Source of the DNA: Streptomyces sp. NBC_00483
Lineage (GTDB): Bacteria > Actinomycetota > Actinomycetes > Streptomycetales > Streptomycetaceae
Length of the DNA stretch: 64,000 nt
Assembly (NCBI RefSeq): GCF_036013745.1
Contig: NZ_CP107880.1
Location: 9,982,001 to 10,046,000, forward strand
Direction: 5' to 3'
Made by a program: the position numbers and the translations under genes. Shown piece by piece: positions 16,851-24,708 of this stretch. Each line of letters starts with the position of its first letter. Position 1 is the first letter of the stretch. The notes under the pieces were generated by a model that was not told where the DNA came from, did not search any database, and saw nothing but the letters and a program-made list of their open reading frames with translations.

Positions 16851-19583
16851 ATGGGCCGGGTCACCGCCCCCGTCTTCGAGCACCACCGCGAAGCCCTCGG
16901 TATCGGCGAGGCGGCTCCCCGCCTGAGCTGGCGGACCGAGACCGACGAACCCGACTGGACCCAACTCGCCTACCAGATAACGGTGATCGGGGACGACGGT
17001 GACCTCGTCGCCGACACCGGCCGGGTGGACAGTCCGGACTCCGTCCTCGTGGACTGGCCCGGCCCCGCGCTCACGTCCCGGCAGCGCGCCACCGCCCGGG
17101 TCCGGGTCTGGGGCGGGTCCGACGGCGCCGGCACCGACTGGTCCCCGCCCGCCACCGTCGAGGCCGGACTCCTGACCCGCGCGGACTGGCACGCCCGGCC
17201 CGTCACCCCGGACCGCGAACCGCCGGACGGGCCGCTGCCCGTCGCCCTGCTGCGCCGCGCCTTCACCGTCGACGGGCCGGTCCGCTCGGCCCGCCTCTAC
17301 ACCACCGCGTACGGCGTGTACGAGACCGAGATCAACGGCACCCGCGTCGGCGACGACGTCCTCGCACCCGGCTGGACCTCCTACCGCCACCGCCTGCGCT
17401 ACCGCACCCACGACGTGACCGGCCTGCTGCGCCGCGGCGAGAACGCGCTCGGGGCGCTGCTCGGCGAGGGCTGGTACACCGGCCGCCTCGGCTGGGACGG
17501 CGGACGCCGCGCCCGCTACGGGCCGCACCGTGCCCTGCTCGCCCAGCTGGAGATCCGCTACGCCGACGGCCGCACGCACACCGTCGCCACCGACCCCGAC
17601 TGGCACTGGACCACCGGGCCACTGCTGCGCTCCGAGCTGTACGACGGCGAGGAGTACGACGCGAGGCGCGAACGCGACGGCTGGTCGGGCCCGGGCCACG
17701 GCGACCGCGACTGGCAGCCCGTGCAGGAACTGCCCTTTCCTGCGGCCGAGTTGGTGGCGCCCAACGGGCCGCCCGTACGCCGCGTGCGCACCGTCCCCGT
17801 CCGTGCCGTGCACACCACCCCGTCGGGGCGCACCGTCGTCGACTTCGGTGAGAACGTCGTCGGCCGGCTGCGCATCCGTGTGACCGGACCCGCCGGACAC
17901 ACCGTCACCCTGCGGCACGCCGAGGTCCTCGACGGCGGTGAACTCGCCCGACGCCCCCTGCGCGACGCCGCCGCCACCGACACCTACGTCCTGCGCGGCA
18001 CGGTCAGCCCGGAGACGTACGAACCCCGCTTCACCTGTCACGGCTTCCGGTACGCCGAGATCGACGGCTGGCCGGGGGAGTTCGACCCGGCGTGCGTGGC
18101 GGCCGTCGTCATCCGCACCGACCTGCGCCGCACCGGCTGGTTCCGCTGCAGCGACCCGCTGATCGACCGACTCCACGACAACGTCCTCGCTTCCCTGCAC
18201 GGCAACTTCCTCGACCTGCCGACCGACTGCCCCCAGCGCGACGAACGCCTCGGCTGGACCGGCGACATCGCCGTCTTCGCGCCCACCGCCGCCTTCCTGT
18301 ACGACTGCACCGGCATGCTCGGCGGCTGGCTGCGCGACCTCGCCGCCGAGCAGTTCGCCCGACCCGACCGATCCGTGCCGCTCGTCGTCCCCGACATCCT
18401 CGACCCGCCCATGGCGGACGGCGTGCACGCCCTGTGGGGCGACGCGGCGGTCCTGGTGCCGTGGGCGCTGTACCGGGCGAGCGGCGATATCGAGGTGCTG
18501 CGGGCCCAATACCCCTCGATGGCCGCCTGGTTGGCGCTCGGCGCCGCGCGCGCCGATGCGGGCGGCGGGGTGTGGCGCGACCCCGGACAGCTCGGCGACT
18601 GGCTCGACCCTGCCGCGCCGCCCGACGATCCGGCCGCCGCCCGCACCGACGCCGACCTCGTCGCCTGCGCCTACCTCGTGCACTCCGCGGACCTCGTCGC
18701 CGAGGCCGCCGAACTGCTCGACGAGAAGGACGACGCACACCGCCACCGCGAACTCGCGGCGCGACTGCGCACCGCCTTCGCCGCCGAGTTCGTGACGCCC
18801 GCGGGCCGCCTGTCCTCCGACTCGCAGACCGCCTACACGCTCGCCCTGAGCTTCGGTCTGCTCCCCTCCGCGGACCAGCGGCACACCGCGGCCCGCCGCC
18901 TCGCCCACCTCGTGCGCCGCTCCGGCTTCCGCATCGCCACCGGCTTCGCGGGCACCCCGCTGATCTGCGACGCGCTCTGCTCCGTCGGCGAGCACCGACT
19001 CGCCCACCGCATGCTGGCGGAGCGGCACTGCCCGTCCTGGCTGTACCCGGTGACCATGGGCGCCACAACCATTTGGGAGCGCTGGGACTCACTGCTGCCC
19101 GACGGCACGGTCAACCCCGGCCAGATGACCTCCTTCAACCACTACGCCCTCGGCTCCGTCGCCGACTGGCTGCACCGCACCGTCGCGGGTCTCGCCCCCG
19201 CCGAACCGGGCTGGCGCCGCATCCGCGTCGCGCCCAGGCCCGGCGGCACCCTCACCCACGCGTGGGCCGCGCACCTCACCCCGTACGGGAGGGCGGAGTC
19301 CGGGTGGCGGCTCGACGGCGGCACCCTCACCGTCGACGTCCGCGTGCCGCCGGGCGTCCGAGCCGAGATCGCCCTGCCGGGGGGTGACACCACGCTCGAA
19401 CGCGGCGCTGGACGACATGGGTTCACGATTCCGTACGACGTCCCGCCCCGGCCGGTCACCGAGATCGGCCACCCGCTCGTGCCGCGCGAGCCCTGCGACT
19501 GCGGCACCGCCGCCCCGATGCCACCGACGCCCGCGACGACAGGGAGACCTCCTGGTGAGCCACAGCCCCACCACGCTTCGTAG
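16851..19583 (+). CDS. GH78 alpha-L-rhamnosidase, second copy
   Basis: A 910-aa canonical GH78 enzyme: an N-terminal FN3-like piece (VFEHHREALGIGEAAPRLSW), two sandwich domains (LYTTAYGVYETEINGTRVGD; VVDFGENVVGRL), the catalytic barrel with TDCPQRDERLGWTGD and GQLGDWLDP, WERWDS near 745, and a C-terminal sandwich. It retains LGWTGD where the first copy has LGWLEQ, so the two rhamnosidases probably cut different linkages. A GTG at 16845 is also possible, but the ATG at 16851 is better spaced from the GAGGGG. About 40 residues of low-complexity, Pro-rich tail follow the last domain and overlap the next gene's start. No signal peptide. Confidence 0.93.
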   Translation: MGRVTAPVFEHHREALGIGEAAPRLSWRTETDEPDWTQLAYQITVIGDDGDLVADTGRVDSPDSVLVDWPGPALTSRQRATARVRVWGGSDGAGTDWSPPATVEAGLLTRADWHARPVTPDREPPDGPLPVALLRRAFTVDGPVRSARLYTTAYGVYETEINGTRVGDDVLAPGWTSYRHRLRYRTHDVTGLLRRGENALGALLGEGWYTGRLGWDGGRRARYGPHRALLAQLEIRYADGRTHTVATDPDWHWTTGPLLRSELYDGEEYDARRERDGWSGPGHGDRDWQPVQELPFPAAELVAPNGPPVRRVRTVPVRAVHTTPSGRTVVDFGENVVGRLRIRVTGPAGHTVTLRHAEVLDGGELARRPLRDAAATDTYVLRGTVSPETYEPRFTCHGFRYAEIDGWPGEFDPACVAAVVIRTDLRRTGWFRCSDPLIDRLHDNVLASLHGNFLDLPTDCPQRDERLGWTGDIAVFAPTAAFLYDCTGMLGGWLRDLAAEQFARPDRSVPLVVPDILDPPMADGVHALWGDAAVLVPWALYRASGDIEVLRAQYPSMAAWLALGAARADAGGGVWRDPGQLGDWLDPAAPPDDPAAARTDADLVACAYLVHSADLVAEAAELLDEKDDAHRHRELAARLRTAFAAEFVTPAGRLSSDSQTAYTLALSFGLLPSADQRHTAARRLAHLVRRSGFRIATGFAGTPLICDALCSVGEHRLAHRMLAERHCPSWLYPVTMGATTIWERWDSLLPDGTVNPGQMTSFNHYALGSVADWLHRTVAGLAPAEPGWRRIRVAPRPGGTLTHAWAAHLTPYGRAESGWRLDGGTLTVDVRVPPGVRAEIALPGGDTTLERGAGRHGFTIPYDVPPRPVTEIGHPLVPREPCDCGTAAPMPPTPATTGRPPGEPQPHHAS

Positions 19584-20523
19584 CCGCACCCTCGGCCGCA
19601 GTGGCGTGCCGATCACGGAGCTGGTCCTCGGCACCGCCGCCCTCGGCCACCTCTACACCCCGGTCGAGGACGACCAGGCCCACGCCGCCGTGGACACCGC
19701 CTGGGACGTCGGCGTACGCGCCTTCGACACGGCGCCGCACTACGGGCTCGGGCTGGCCGAACGCCGCCTCGGCGCCGCGCTCGCCGACCGGCCCCGCGAC
19801 ACGTACGTCGTCTCGACCAAGGTCGGCCGCCTCCTCATACCCGGCGACGGAGGGCAAGAGCCGCGCCGGGTCTGGGACTTCAGCGCCGACGGTGTCCGTC
19901 GCAGCCTGGAGGAGAGCCTCACCCGGCTCGGCCTCGACCGCGTCGACATCGCCTACCTCCACGACCCCGACGGACACGAGGAGCAGGCGCTCGCCGAGGC
20001 CTACCCGGCACTGGAGAAACTGCGCGCCGAGGGCGTCGTCCGGGCCATCGGCGCCGGGATGAACCAGACCGCGATGCTCACCCGCTTCGTGCGCGACACC
20101 GACGTCGACGTCGTGCTGTGCGCGGGCCGCCACACCCTCCTCGACCCCGGTGCCCGCGCGGACCTGCTGCCCGCCGCCCAGCGGCACGGCGTCGCCGTCC
20201 TCGTCGGCGGCGTCTACAACTCGGGCCTGCTCGCGGACCCCCGCCCCGGCGCGACCTACGACTACACCGAGGCGCCCCGCGCCCTCGTCGGCCGCGCGCT
20301 GCGACTCAAGGAGGCCGCGGAACGCCACGGCACGACCCTGCGCGCCGCCGCCCTCGCCTTCGCGGCGGCCCCGGACGCCGTGACCGCCCTCGTGATGGGC
20401 GCCCGTTCGGCAGCCGAAGTGCACGATTTCGTACGGCAGTTCCGGGCGGCTCGCGACGTTCCCCCGTCACTCTGGAGCGAATTGGTCGAACGTGGACTGC
20501 TGGCCGAGACGGACGACCGGTGA
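19555..20523 (+). CDS. Aldo/keto reductase, likely L-fucose (aldose) 1-dehydrogenase
   Basis: A 322-aa NAD(P)-dependent aldo/keto reductase. The catalytic tetrad is visible: D and Y in FDTAPHYGLG, K in VSTKVG, and H in YLHDPD. GTAALGHLY and the late ALVMGARS cofactor loop match the D-threo-aldose/L-fucose dehydrogenase branch. That branch oxidises C1 of L-fucose or L-galactose to the lactone. The GTG start has AGGGAG about 9 nt upstream and lies inside the end of the second rhamnosidase gene; GTGA overlaps the next gene. Following a fucosidase gene and preceding a lactonase gene, an L-fucose substrate is the simplest reading; L-rhamnose is the alternative. Confidence 0.82.
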   Translation: MSHSPTTLRSRTLGRSGVPITELVLGTAALGHLYTPVEDDQAHAAVDTAWDVGVRAFDTAPHYGLGLAERRLGAALADRPRDTYVVSTKVGRLLIPGDGGQEPRRVWDFSADGVRRSLEESLTRLGLDRVDIAYLHDPDGHEEQALAEAYPALEKLRAEGVVRAIGAGMNQTAMLTRFVRDTDVDVVLCAGRHTLLDPGARADLLPAAQRHGVAVLVGGVYNSGLLADPRPGATYDYTEAPRALVGRALRLKEAAERHGTTLRAAALAFAAAPDAVTALVMGARSAAEVHDFVRQFRAARDVPPSLWSELVERGLLAETDDR

Positions 20524-21347
20524 GCGATCCCCGGCCGTCCCTGATCGACGCGCACCATCACCTCTGGCAACTCGACGTACGCGACCAGCCCTGGATCAAG
20601 GGGCCCCAACTCGCGTCGCTGCGGCGCGACTTCACGCTCGACGACCTGCGGCGGCAGACGATGCCGGCGCGCGTGGACGGCACGGTCGTCGTGCAGACCG
20701 TGCCCGACCCGGCGGAGACCCGTGAACTGCTCGCCCTCGCCGCGAGCGACGCGCTCGTCAGGGGCGTCGTGGGGTGGATCGACCTCACGCGCCCCGACGT
20801 CTCCGACGCACTCGCCGGGCTGCGCGAGGAACCGGGCGGTGACCGTCTGGTCGGCGTCCGCCATGCCGTGCAGGCCGAACCCGACCCGGAGTGGCTGCTC
20901 CGCGCGGACGTGCGGCGCGGACTGGGCGCGCTCGCCGACGCGGGACTCGGCTACGACGTCCTCGCCCGTCCGGCCCAACTGCCCGCCTGCACACGGGCCG
21001 CCGCCCGCCACCCCGACCTGACCTTCGTCCTCGACCACGCCGGAAACCCGCCGGACGAGGCCGGCGGGCGCGAGGTATGGGAGCGGGCGGTCCGGGCGTT
21101 CGCCGCCCTGCCGAACACGGCGTGCAAGCTGTCCGGCGCGGCCCTCGCCTGCGCCGACGCCCCAGCGACGAGCCTCGACGCGTTCGGCCCGACGCGCGTG
21201 ATGTTCGGCTCGGACTGGCCCGTGAGCACCCTCACCGCCTCGTACGCCGAGGTCACGGGCCGCGTCGAGGAAGTGACCAAGGGGCTCGCCGCGGGGGAGC
21301 GGGAGGCGGTGCTGCGGGGTACGGCTCGGCGCGTCTACCGGTTCTGA
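20520..21347 (+). CDS. Amidohydrolase-family lactonase, likely L-fuconolactonase
   Basis: A 275-aa TIM-barrel metal hydrolase of the amidohydrolase-2 type. Metal-site signatures are DAHHHLW (residues 9-15), VRHAVQ, VLDHAGNP and MFGSDWPV. Characterised relatives open sugar-1,4-lactones such as L-fuconolactone and L-rhamnonolactone. The GTG overlaps the dehydrogenase stop by 4 nt, so the two are coupled: aldose to lactone to aldonate. It ends the operon and is followed by a strong hairpin. No dehydratase or aldolase for the next steps is present in the locus. Substrate inferred from context. Confidence 0.82.
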   Translation: MSDPRPSLIDAHHHLWQLDVRDQPWIKGPQLASLRRDFTLDDLRRQTMPARVDGTVVVQTVPDPAETRELLALAASDALVRGVVGWIDLTRPDVSDALAGLREEPGGDRLVGVRHAVQAEPDPEWLLRADVRRGLGALADAGLGYDVLARPAQLPACTRAAARHPDLTFVLDHAGNPPDEAGGREVWERAVRAFAALPNTACKLSGAALACADAPATSLDAFGPTRVMFGSDWPVSTLTASYAEVTGRVEEVTKGLAAGEREAVLRGTARRVYRF

Positions 21348-21352
21348 ACGGA

Positions 21353-21382
21353 CCGGCGCCCGACCGCGGGGCCGGGCGCCGG
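21353..21382. terminator. Bidirectional hairpin terminator
   Basis: CCGGCGCCCG (21353-21362) pairs perfectly with CGGGCGCCGG (21373-21382) around a 10-nt loop. It lies between the convergent lactonase and MHS permease genes and closes the pectin operon. Confidence 0.8.
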
Positions 21383-21387
21383 TGTTC

Positions 21388-22746
21388 TCAGATGGCCGCC
21401 TTGCTGGCGTCGCCGAGGGGAGCGGGCACCGCGTCCCGCTCGCCCAGCTGCGCGGTCAGCACCTTCACCGTCTCGCGAGCCGTGAGACCCGCCACCACCG
21501 GCAGCACACACAGCGCCGCCGTGAACAGGGCCACCGCGCCCCAGTTGTCGCCGCCCGGGCCCGCGATCTGCGCCGCGAACGTCACGGCGAATCCGGAGAT
21601 GGCGAAGCCGATCTGGGTGCCGATCGCCATACCCGAGAGTCGTACGCGGGTCGGGAACATCTCGCCGTAGAAGGCCGGCCACACGGCGTTGGCCGCGCTG
21701 TAGACGACGCCGAAGGCCAGGATGCCGAGCACGAACGTCAGCGCGTACGAGCCCGTGGAGATCGCCCACAGGTAGCCGAACATCAGCAGCGCGCTGCCCG
21801 CGGCGCCCGTGACGAAGACCGGCCGGCGGCCGATGCGGTCGGCGAGCTTCGCCCACAGCGGGATCGCGGCGAGCGCCACGAGGTTGGCGAGCGCGCCGAC
21901 CCACAGCATGGCGGAGCGGTCCATGCCGACCGCGTCGCTCGTCGCGTACGACAGGGCCCACACCGTGAAGATCGTGCTCACGGAGGCGACCAGCGCGCCC
22001 CCGATCACGCGCAGGACGTCCACCCAGTGGTCGCGGAAGAGCACCGCGAGCGGCAGCTTGGCGACCTCGCCGGACTCGGCCTTGCGGGCGAACTCGGGCG
22101 TCTCGTCGAGCGAGCGCCGGATGACGTAGCCGGCGATGGCGACGCCGAGGCTCAGCCAGAACGGGATGCGCCAGCCCCAGGACAGGAGCTGGTCCTCGGG
22201 CAGCGCCGCGATCGGCAGGAAGACAATGGTGGCGAGGAGCTGCCCGGCCTGGGTCCCGTTGAGCGTGAAACTCGTGAAATACGCGCGACGATCCTCCGGC
22301 GCGTGTTCCAAGGTCATCGAACCCGCACTGGACTGCTCGCCCGCGGCCGAGATGCCCTGCATGATGCGGCAGAGCACGAGCAGCAACGGCGCGAATCCGC
22401 CGACCTGGTCACGGGTGGGCAGACAGCCGATCAGGAACGTCGACAGGCCCATCAGGACCACGGTGAACACCATGATCTTGCGGCGGCCCAGTCGGTCGCC
22501 GATATGACCGAGGAAGAACGCGCCGACGGGCCGCGCGGCGTACGCGACGCCGAACGTGGCGAGCGAGAGCAGGGTGGCGTCGGCCGGGTCGGACTCGTCG
22601 AAGAACACCTTCGGGAAGACGAGCGCGGCGGCGCTGCCGTAGATGAAGAAGTCGTAGTACTCGAGGGCACTGCCGCTCCAGGCGGCGAATGCCGCCTTGC
22701 GGGGCTGGCCCTGTGGTGCGCGCGGTGATTCTGCGGGGACGGACAC
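21388..22746 (-). CDS. MHS-family MFS transporter, probable quinate/shikimate permease
   Basis: A 452-aa, twelve-helix metabolite:H+ symporter. MHS signatures are present: SGSALEYYDFFIYGSAAALVF at the start, GHIGDRLGRRK between helices 2 and 3, and RIMQGISAAGEQ in helix 4. The family carries organic acids such as shikimate, alpha-ketoglutarate, proline betaine and citrate. The GTG start has AAGGAG at an ideal distance. Its position beside a TetR gene, a shikimate/quinate dehydrogenase and a 3-dehydroshikimate dehydratase makes quinate or shikimate the likely cargo (inferred). Confidence 0.88.
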   Translation of the reverse strand: MSVPAESPRAPQGQPRKAAFAAWSGSALEYYDFFIYGSAAALVFPKVFFDESDPADATLLSLATFGVAYAARPVGAFFLGHIGDRLGRRKIMVFTVVLMGLSTFLIGCLPTRDQVGGFAPLLLVLCRIMQGISAAGEQSSAGSMTLEHAPEDRRAYFTSFTLNGTQAGQLLATIVFLPIAALPEDQLLSWGWRIPFWLSLGVAIAGYVIRRSLDETPEFARKAESGEVAKLPLAVLFRDHWVDVLRVIGGALVASVSTIFTVWALSYATSDAVGMDRSAMLWVGALANLVALAAIPLWAKLADRIGRRPVFVTGAAGSALLMFGYLWAISTGSYALTFVLGILAFGVVYSAANAVWPAFYGEMFPTRVRLSGMAIGTQIGFAISGFAVTFAAQIAGPGGDNWGAVALFTAALCVLPVVAGLTARETVKVLTAQLGERDAVPAPLGDASKAAI

Positions 22747-22795
22747 GCGGGCTCCTTGAGGGCTGGGTGGATCAACCCGGTGGCCCTGAGCCGCC

Positions 22796-22809
22796 GGGTT
22801 AATTAACCC
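22796..22809. promoter_or_regulatory. Perfect palindrome GGGTTAATTAACCC upstream of the MHS permease
   Basis: A 14-bp perfect inverted repeat, strikingly AT-rich for this genome, in the 149-bp spacer between the permease start and the 3' end of the TetR gene. A related half (GGTTGATCC, complement strand) lies nearer the start. Probable operator. Confidence 0.55.
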
Positions 22810-22895
22810 ACTGGATAGTTAACAGCTGATGGCCAGCGATGTTGCGCCCGTGTTTCCCGCCTGTCAAGAGGTTGCGACGAGGGCGTACGAGCCGG

Positions 22896-23561
22896 TCAGC
22901 GCTTGTCGCCGCCCGCCGTCAGGTACGCGATCACCATGTCGCCCAGCATCGTGCGGTAGTGCTCGCGGCGGTCCTGCGCCGTCAGATCGCGGCCGAACAG
23001 GGCGCCGAACGTATGCCGGTTGGAGACCCGGAAGAAGCAGAACGAGCTGATCATCGCGTGCAGATCCACCGCGTCCACGTCCGCCGTGAAGACGCCCTCG
23101 GCCCGGCCCGACTCCAGGATCCGGCCGATCACGTCGATCGCGGGCGAGTTGAGCGAGCCGATCGTCTCGGACGCCGTGATGTGCTCGGCGTCGTGGATGT
23201 TCTCGATGCTCACGAGACGGATGAAGTCCGGGTGCTGCTCGTGGTGGTCGAAGGTCAGCTCGGCGAGCCGCCGGATCGCGGCGACCGGGTCGAGATCCTC
23301 CACGTCGGCGTCCTGCTCGGCCTCGCGGATCACCGCGTAGCTGCGCTCAAGGACGGCCGTGAACAGCTGCTCTTTTCCGCCGAAGTAGTAGTAGATCATC
23401 CGCTTCGTGGTGCGGGTGCGGGCCGCGATCTCGTCGACGCGGGCGCCCGTGTACCCGGCGCGGGCGAACTCCTCCGTGGCGACCTTGAGGATCTCGGCCT
23501 TGGTGCGGGCCGCGTCGCGGATGCGTCCCGCGCGGCGCGCCGGCTCTTCGACAGTGGTCAT
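22896..23561 (-). CDS. TetR-family transcriptional regulator
   Basis: A 221-aa TetR repressor. The N-terminal helix-turn-helix is clear (ILKVATEEFARAGYTGARVDEIAARTRTTKRMIYYYFGGKEQLF, about residues 24-66). The C-terminal ligand domain (YLTAGGDKR end) resembles the TetR_C type found with aromatic-compound operons. The ATG is followed by MTTVEEPARR. It is divergent from the dehydrogenase gene, with an inverted repeat between them. It probably represses the quinate/shikimate genes on both sides, with a pathway intermediate as inducer (inferred). Confidence 0.9.
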   Translation of the reverse strand: MTTVEEPARRAGRIRDAARTKAEILKVATEEFARAGYTGARVDEIAARTRTTKRMIYYYFGGKEQLFTAVLERSYAVIREAEQDADVEDLDPVAAIRRLAELTFDHHEQHPDFIRLVSIENIHDAEHITASETIGSLNSPAIDVIGRILESGRAEGVFTADVDAVDLHAMISSFCFFRVSNRHTFGALFGRDLTAQDRREHYRTMLGDMVIAYLTAGGDKR

Positions 23562-23639
23562 CCGGCGATTGTAGGAGCCGTGCCCGGGGGTGGTTCCGGT
23601 CAGTCCCTTCCCAGAAGGGCATCGGGCTTGATATGAGTA

Positions 23640-23653
23640 ACGAACCAGTTCGT
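23640..23653. promoter_or_regulatory. Putative TetR operator ACGAAC-CA-GTTCGT
   Basis: Six-base perfect arms around a CA centre, between TTGATA (23628-23633) and a TACATT (23653-23658) that could form a promoter for the plus-strand dehydrogenase. A repressor here would cover the core promoter. Confidence 0.55.
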
Positions 23654-23686
23654 ACATTAAGTGTGACGCTCGGCCAGGAGGACCCC

Positions 23687-24589
23687 GTGCCCCAGGACTC
23701 TTATCTCGTCGGTCTGATCGGCGAAGGGATCGGCCCCTCGCTCAGCCCCGCCCTGCACGAGCGGGAGGCCGACCGGCAGGGCCTGCGCTATCTGTACCGG
23801 CGGCTCGACATCGGTGAGATCGGTGTACGGCCCGAGGATGTGGGGGAGTTGCTGCGGGCCGCCCGCACCGTCGGTTTCGACGGCCTGAACATCACGCACC
23901 CCTGCAAGCAGCTCGCCATCGAGCACCTCGACGAGCTGTCGCCGGGGGCCGCGGCGCTCGGCGCGGTCAACACCGTGGTCTTCGACGGCGGCCGCGCCAT
24001 CGGCCACAACACCGACGTGACCGGGTTCGCCGCCTCCTTCGCCCGCGGGCTGCCCGAGGCCCGCATGGAGCGCGTCGTCCAGCTCGGCGCCGGGGGAGCG
24101 GGCGCCGCCGTCGCCCACGCGGTGCTCACCCTGGGCGCCGGCCGCATCGTGCTCGTCGACGCGCTGCCGGAGCGGGCCGCCGCCCTCGCCGACTCCCTGA
24201 ACCGGCACTTCGGCGAGGGCCGCGCGGTGCCCGCGGGAATGGACGAGCTCGCCGCGCACATCGCCGGGGCCGACGGCATCGTGCACGCCACCCCCACCGG
24301 CATGGCCGCCCACCCCGGCCTCCCGTTCCCCGCCGAGCTGCTGCACCCCGGCCTGTGGGTCGCCGAGGTCGTCTACCGGCCGCTGGAGACCGAACTCGTG
24401 CGCACCGCACGCAACCTGGGCTGCGCCGTCCTCGACGGCGGCGGCATGGCCGTCTTCCAGGCCGCCGATGCGTTCCGCCTCTTCACCGGGCGCGAGCCGG
24501 ACGCCGCCCGGATGCTCACCCACTTCGCCGAACTGGCGGGCACGGAGGCGGCGCTGCGAGCAGCCACATCAAGCCCCGGCACCGATTGA
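23687..24589 (+). CDS. Shikimate/quinate dehydrogenase family protein
   Basis: A 300-aa AroE-fold enzyme. The substrate side has SLSP (18-21), NITHPCKQ with catalytic K74, and GHNTDVTGF with D110; the nucleotide loop is GAGGAGA (135-141). The pattern GIGPSLSPALHEREADRQG followed by YRRLDI resembles catabolic NAD-dependent quinate/shikimate dehydrogenases of actinobacteria rather than biosynthetic AroE. It would oxidise quinate to 3-dehydroquinate and shikimate to 3-dehydroshikimate. The GTG follows a CAGGAGGA site. Next to a dehydroshikimate dehydratase and a TetR regulator, a catabolic role is well supported by context. The last codons and spacer fall in a dispersed Streptomyces-type repeat. 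Confidence 0.88.
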   Translation: MPQDSYLVGLIGEGIGPSLSPALHEREADRQGLRYLYRRLDIGEIGVRPEDVGELLRAARTVGFDGLNITHPCKQLAIEHLDELSPGAAALGAVNTVVFDGGRAIGHNTDVTGFAASFARGLPEARMERVVQLGAGGAGAAVAHAVLTLGAGRIVLVDALPERAAALADSLNRHFGEGRAVPAGMDELAAHIAGADGIVHATPTGMAAHPGLPFPAELLHPGLWVAEVVYRPLETELVRTARNLGCAVLDGGGMAVFQAADAFRLFTGREPDAARMLTHFAELAGTEAALRAATSSPGTD

Positions 24590-24593
24590 GCAG

Positions 24594-24664
24594 CCGTATT
24601 GAGCCCCGCCTTTGGACGAGAGCCAGCGGGGTACGGGGCAGAGCCCCGATCTTTTCAACCCCCG
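24594..24664. repeat. Dispersed GC-rich intergenic repeat
   Basis: The spacer contains GGGGTACGGGGCAGAGCCCC (24629-24648), a hairpin-forming motif of a kind scattered between streptomycete genes. A related copy (GGGGCTCTGCCCCGGACCCC) occurs near 60857-60876 in the opposite orientation. Confidence 0.5.
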
Positions 24665-24708
24665 CCGCCGCCCCACCCCGCAGACCCGCCCCCTCCGGAA
24701 GGAGCCCC

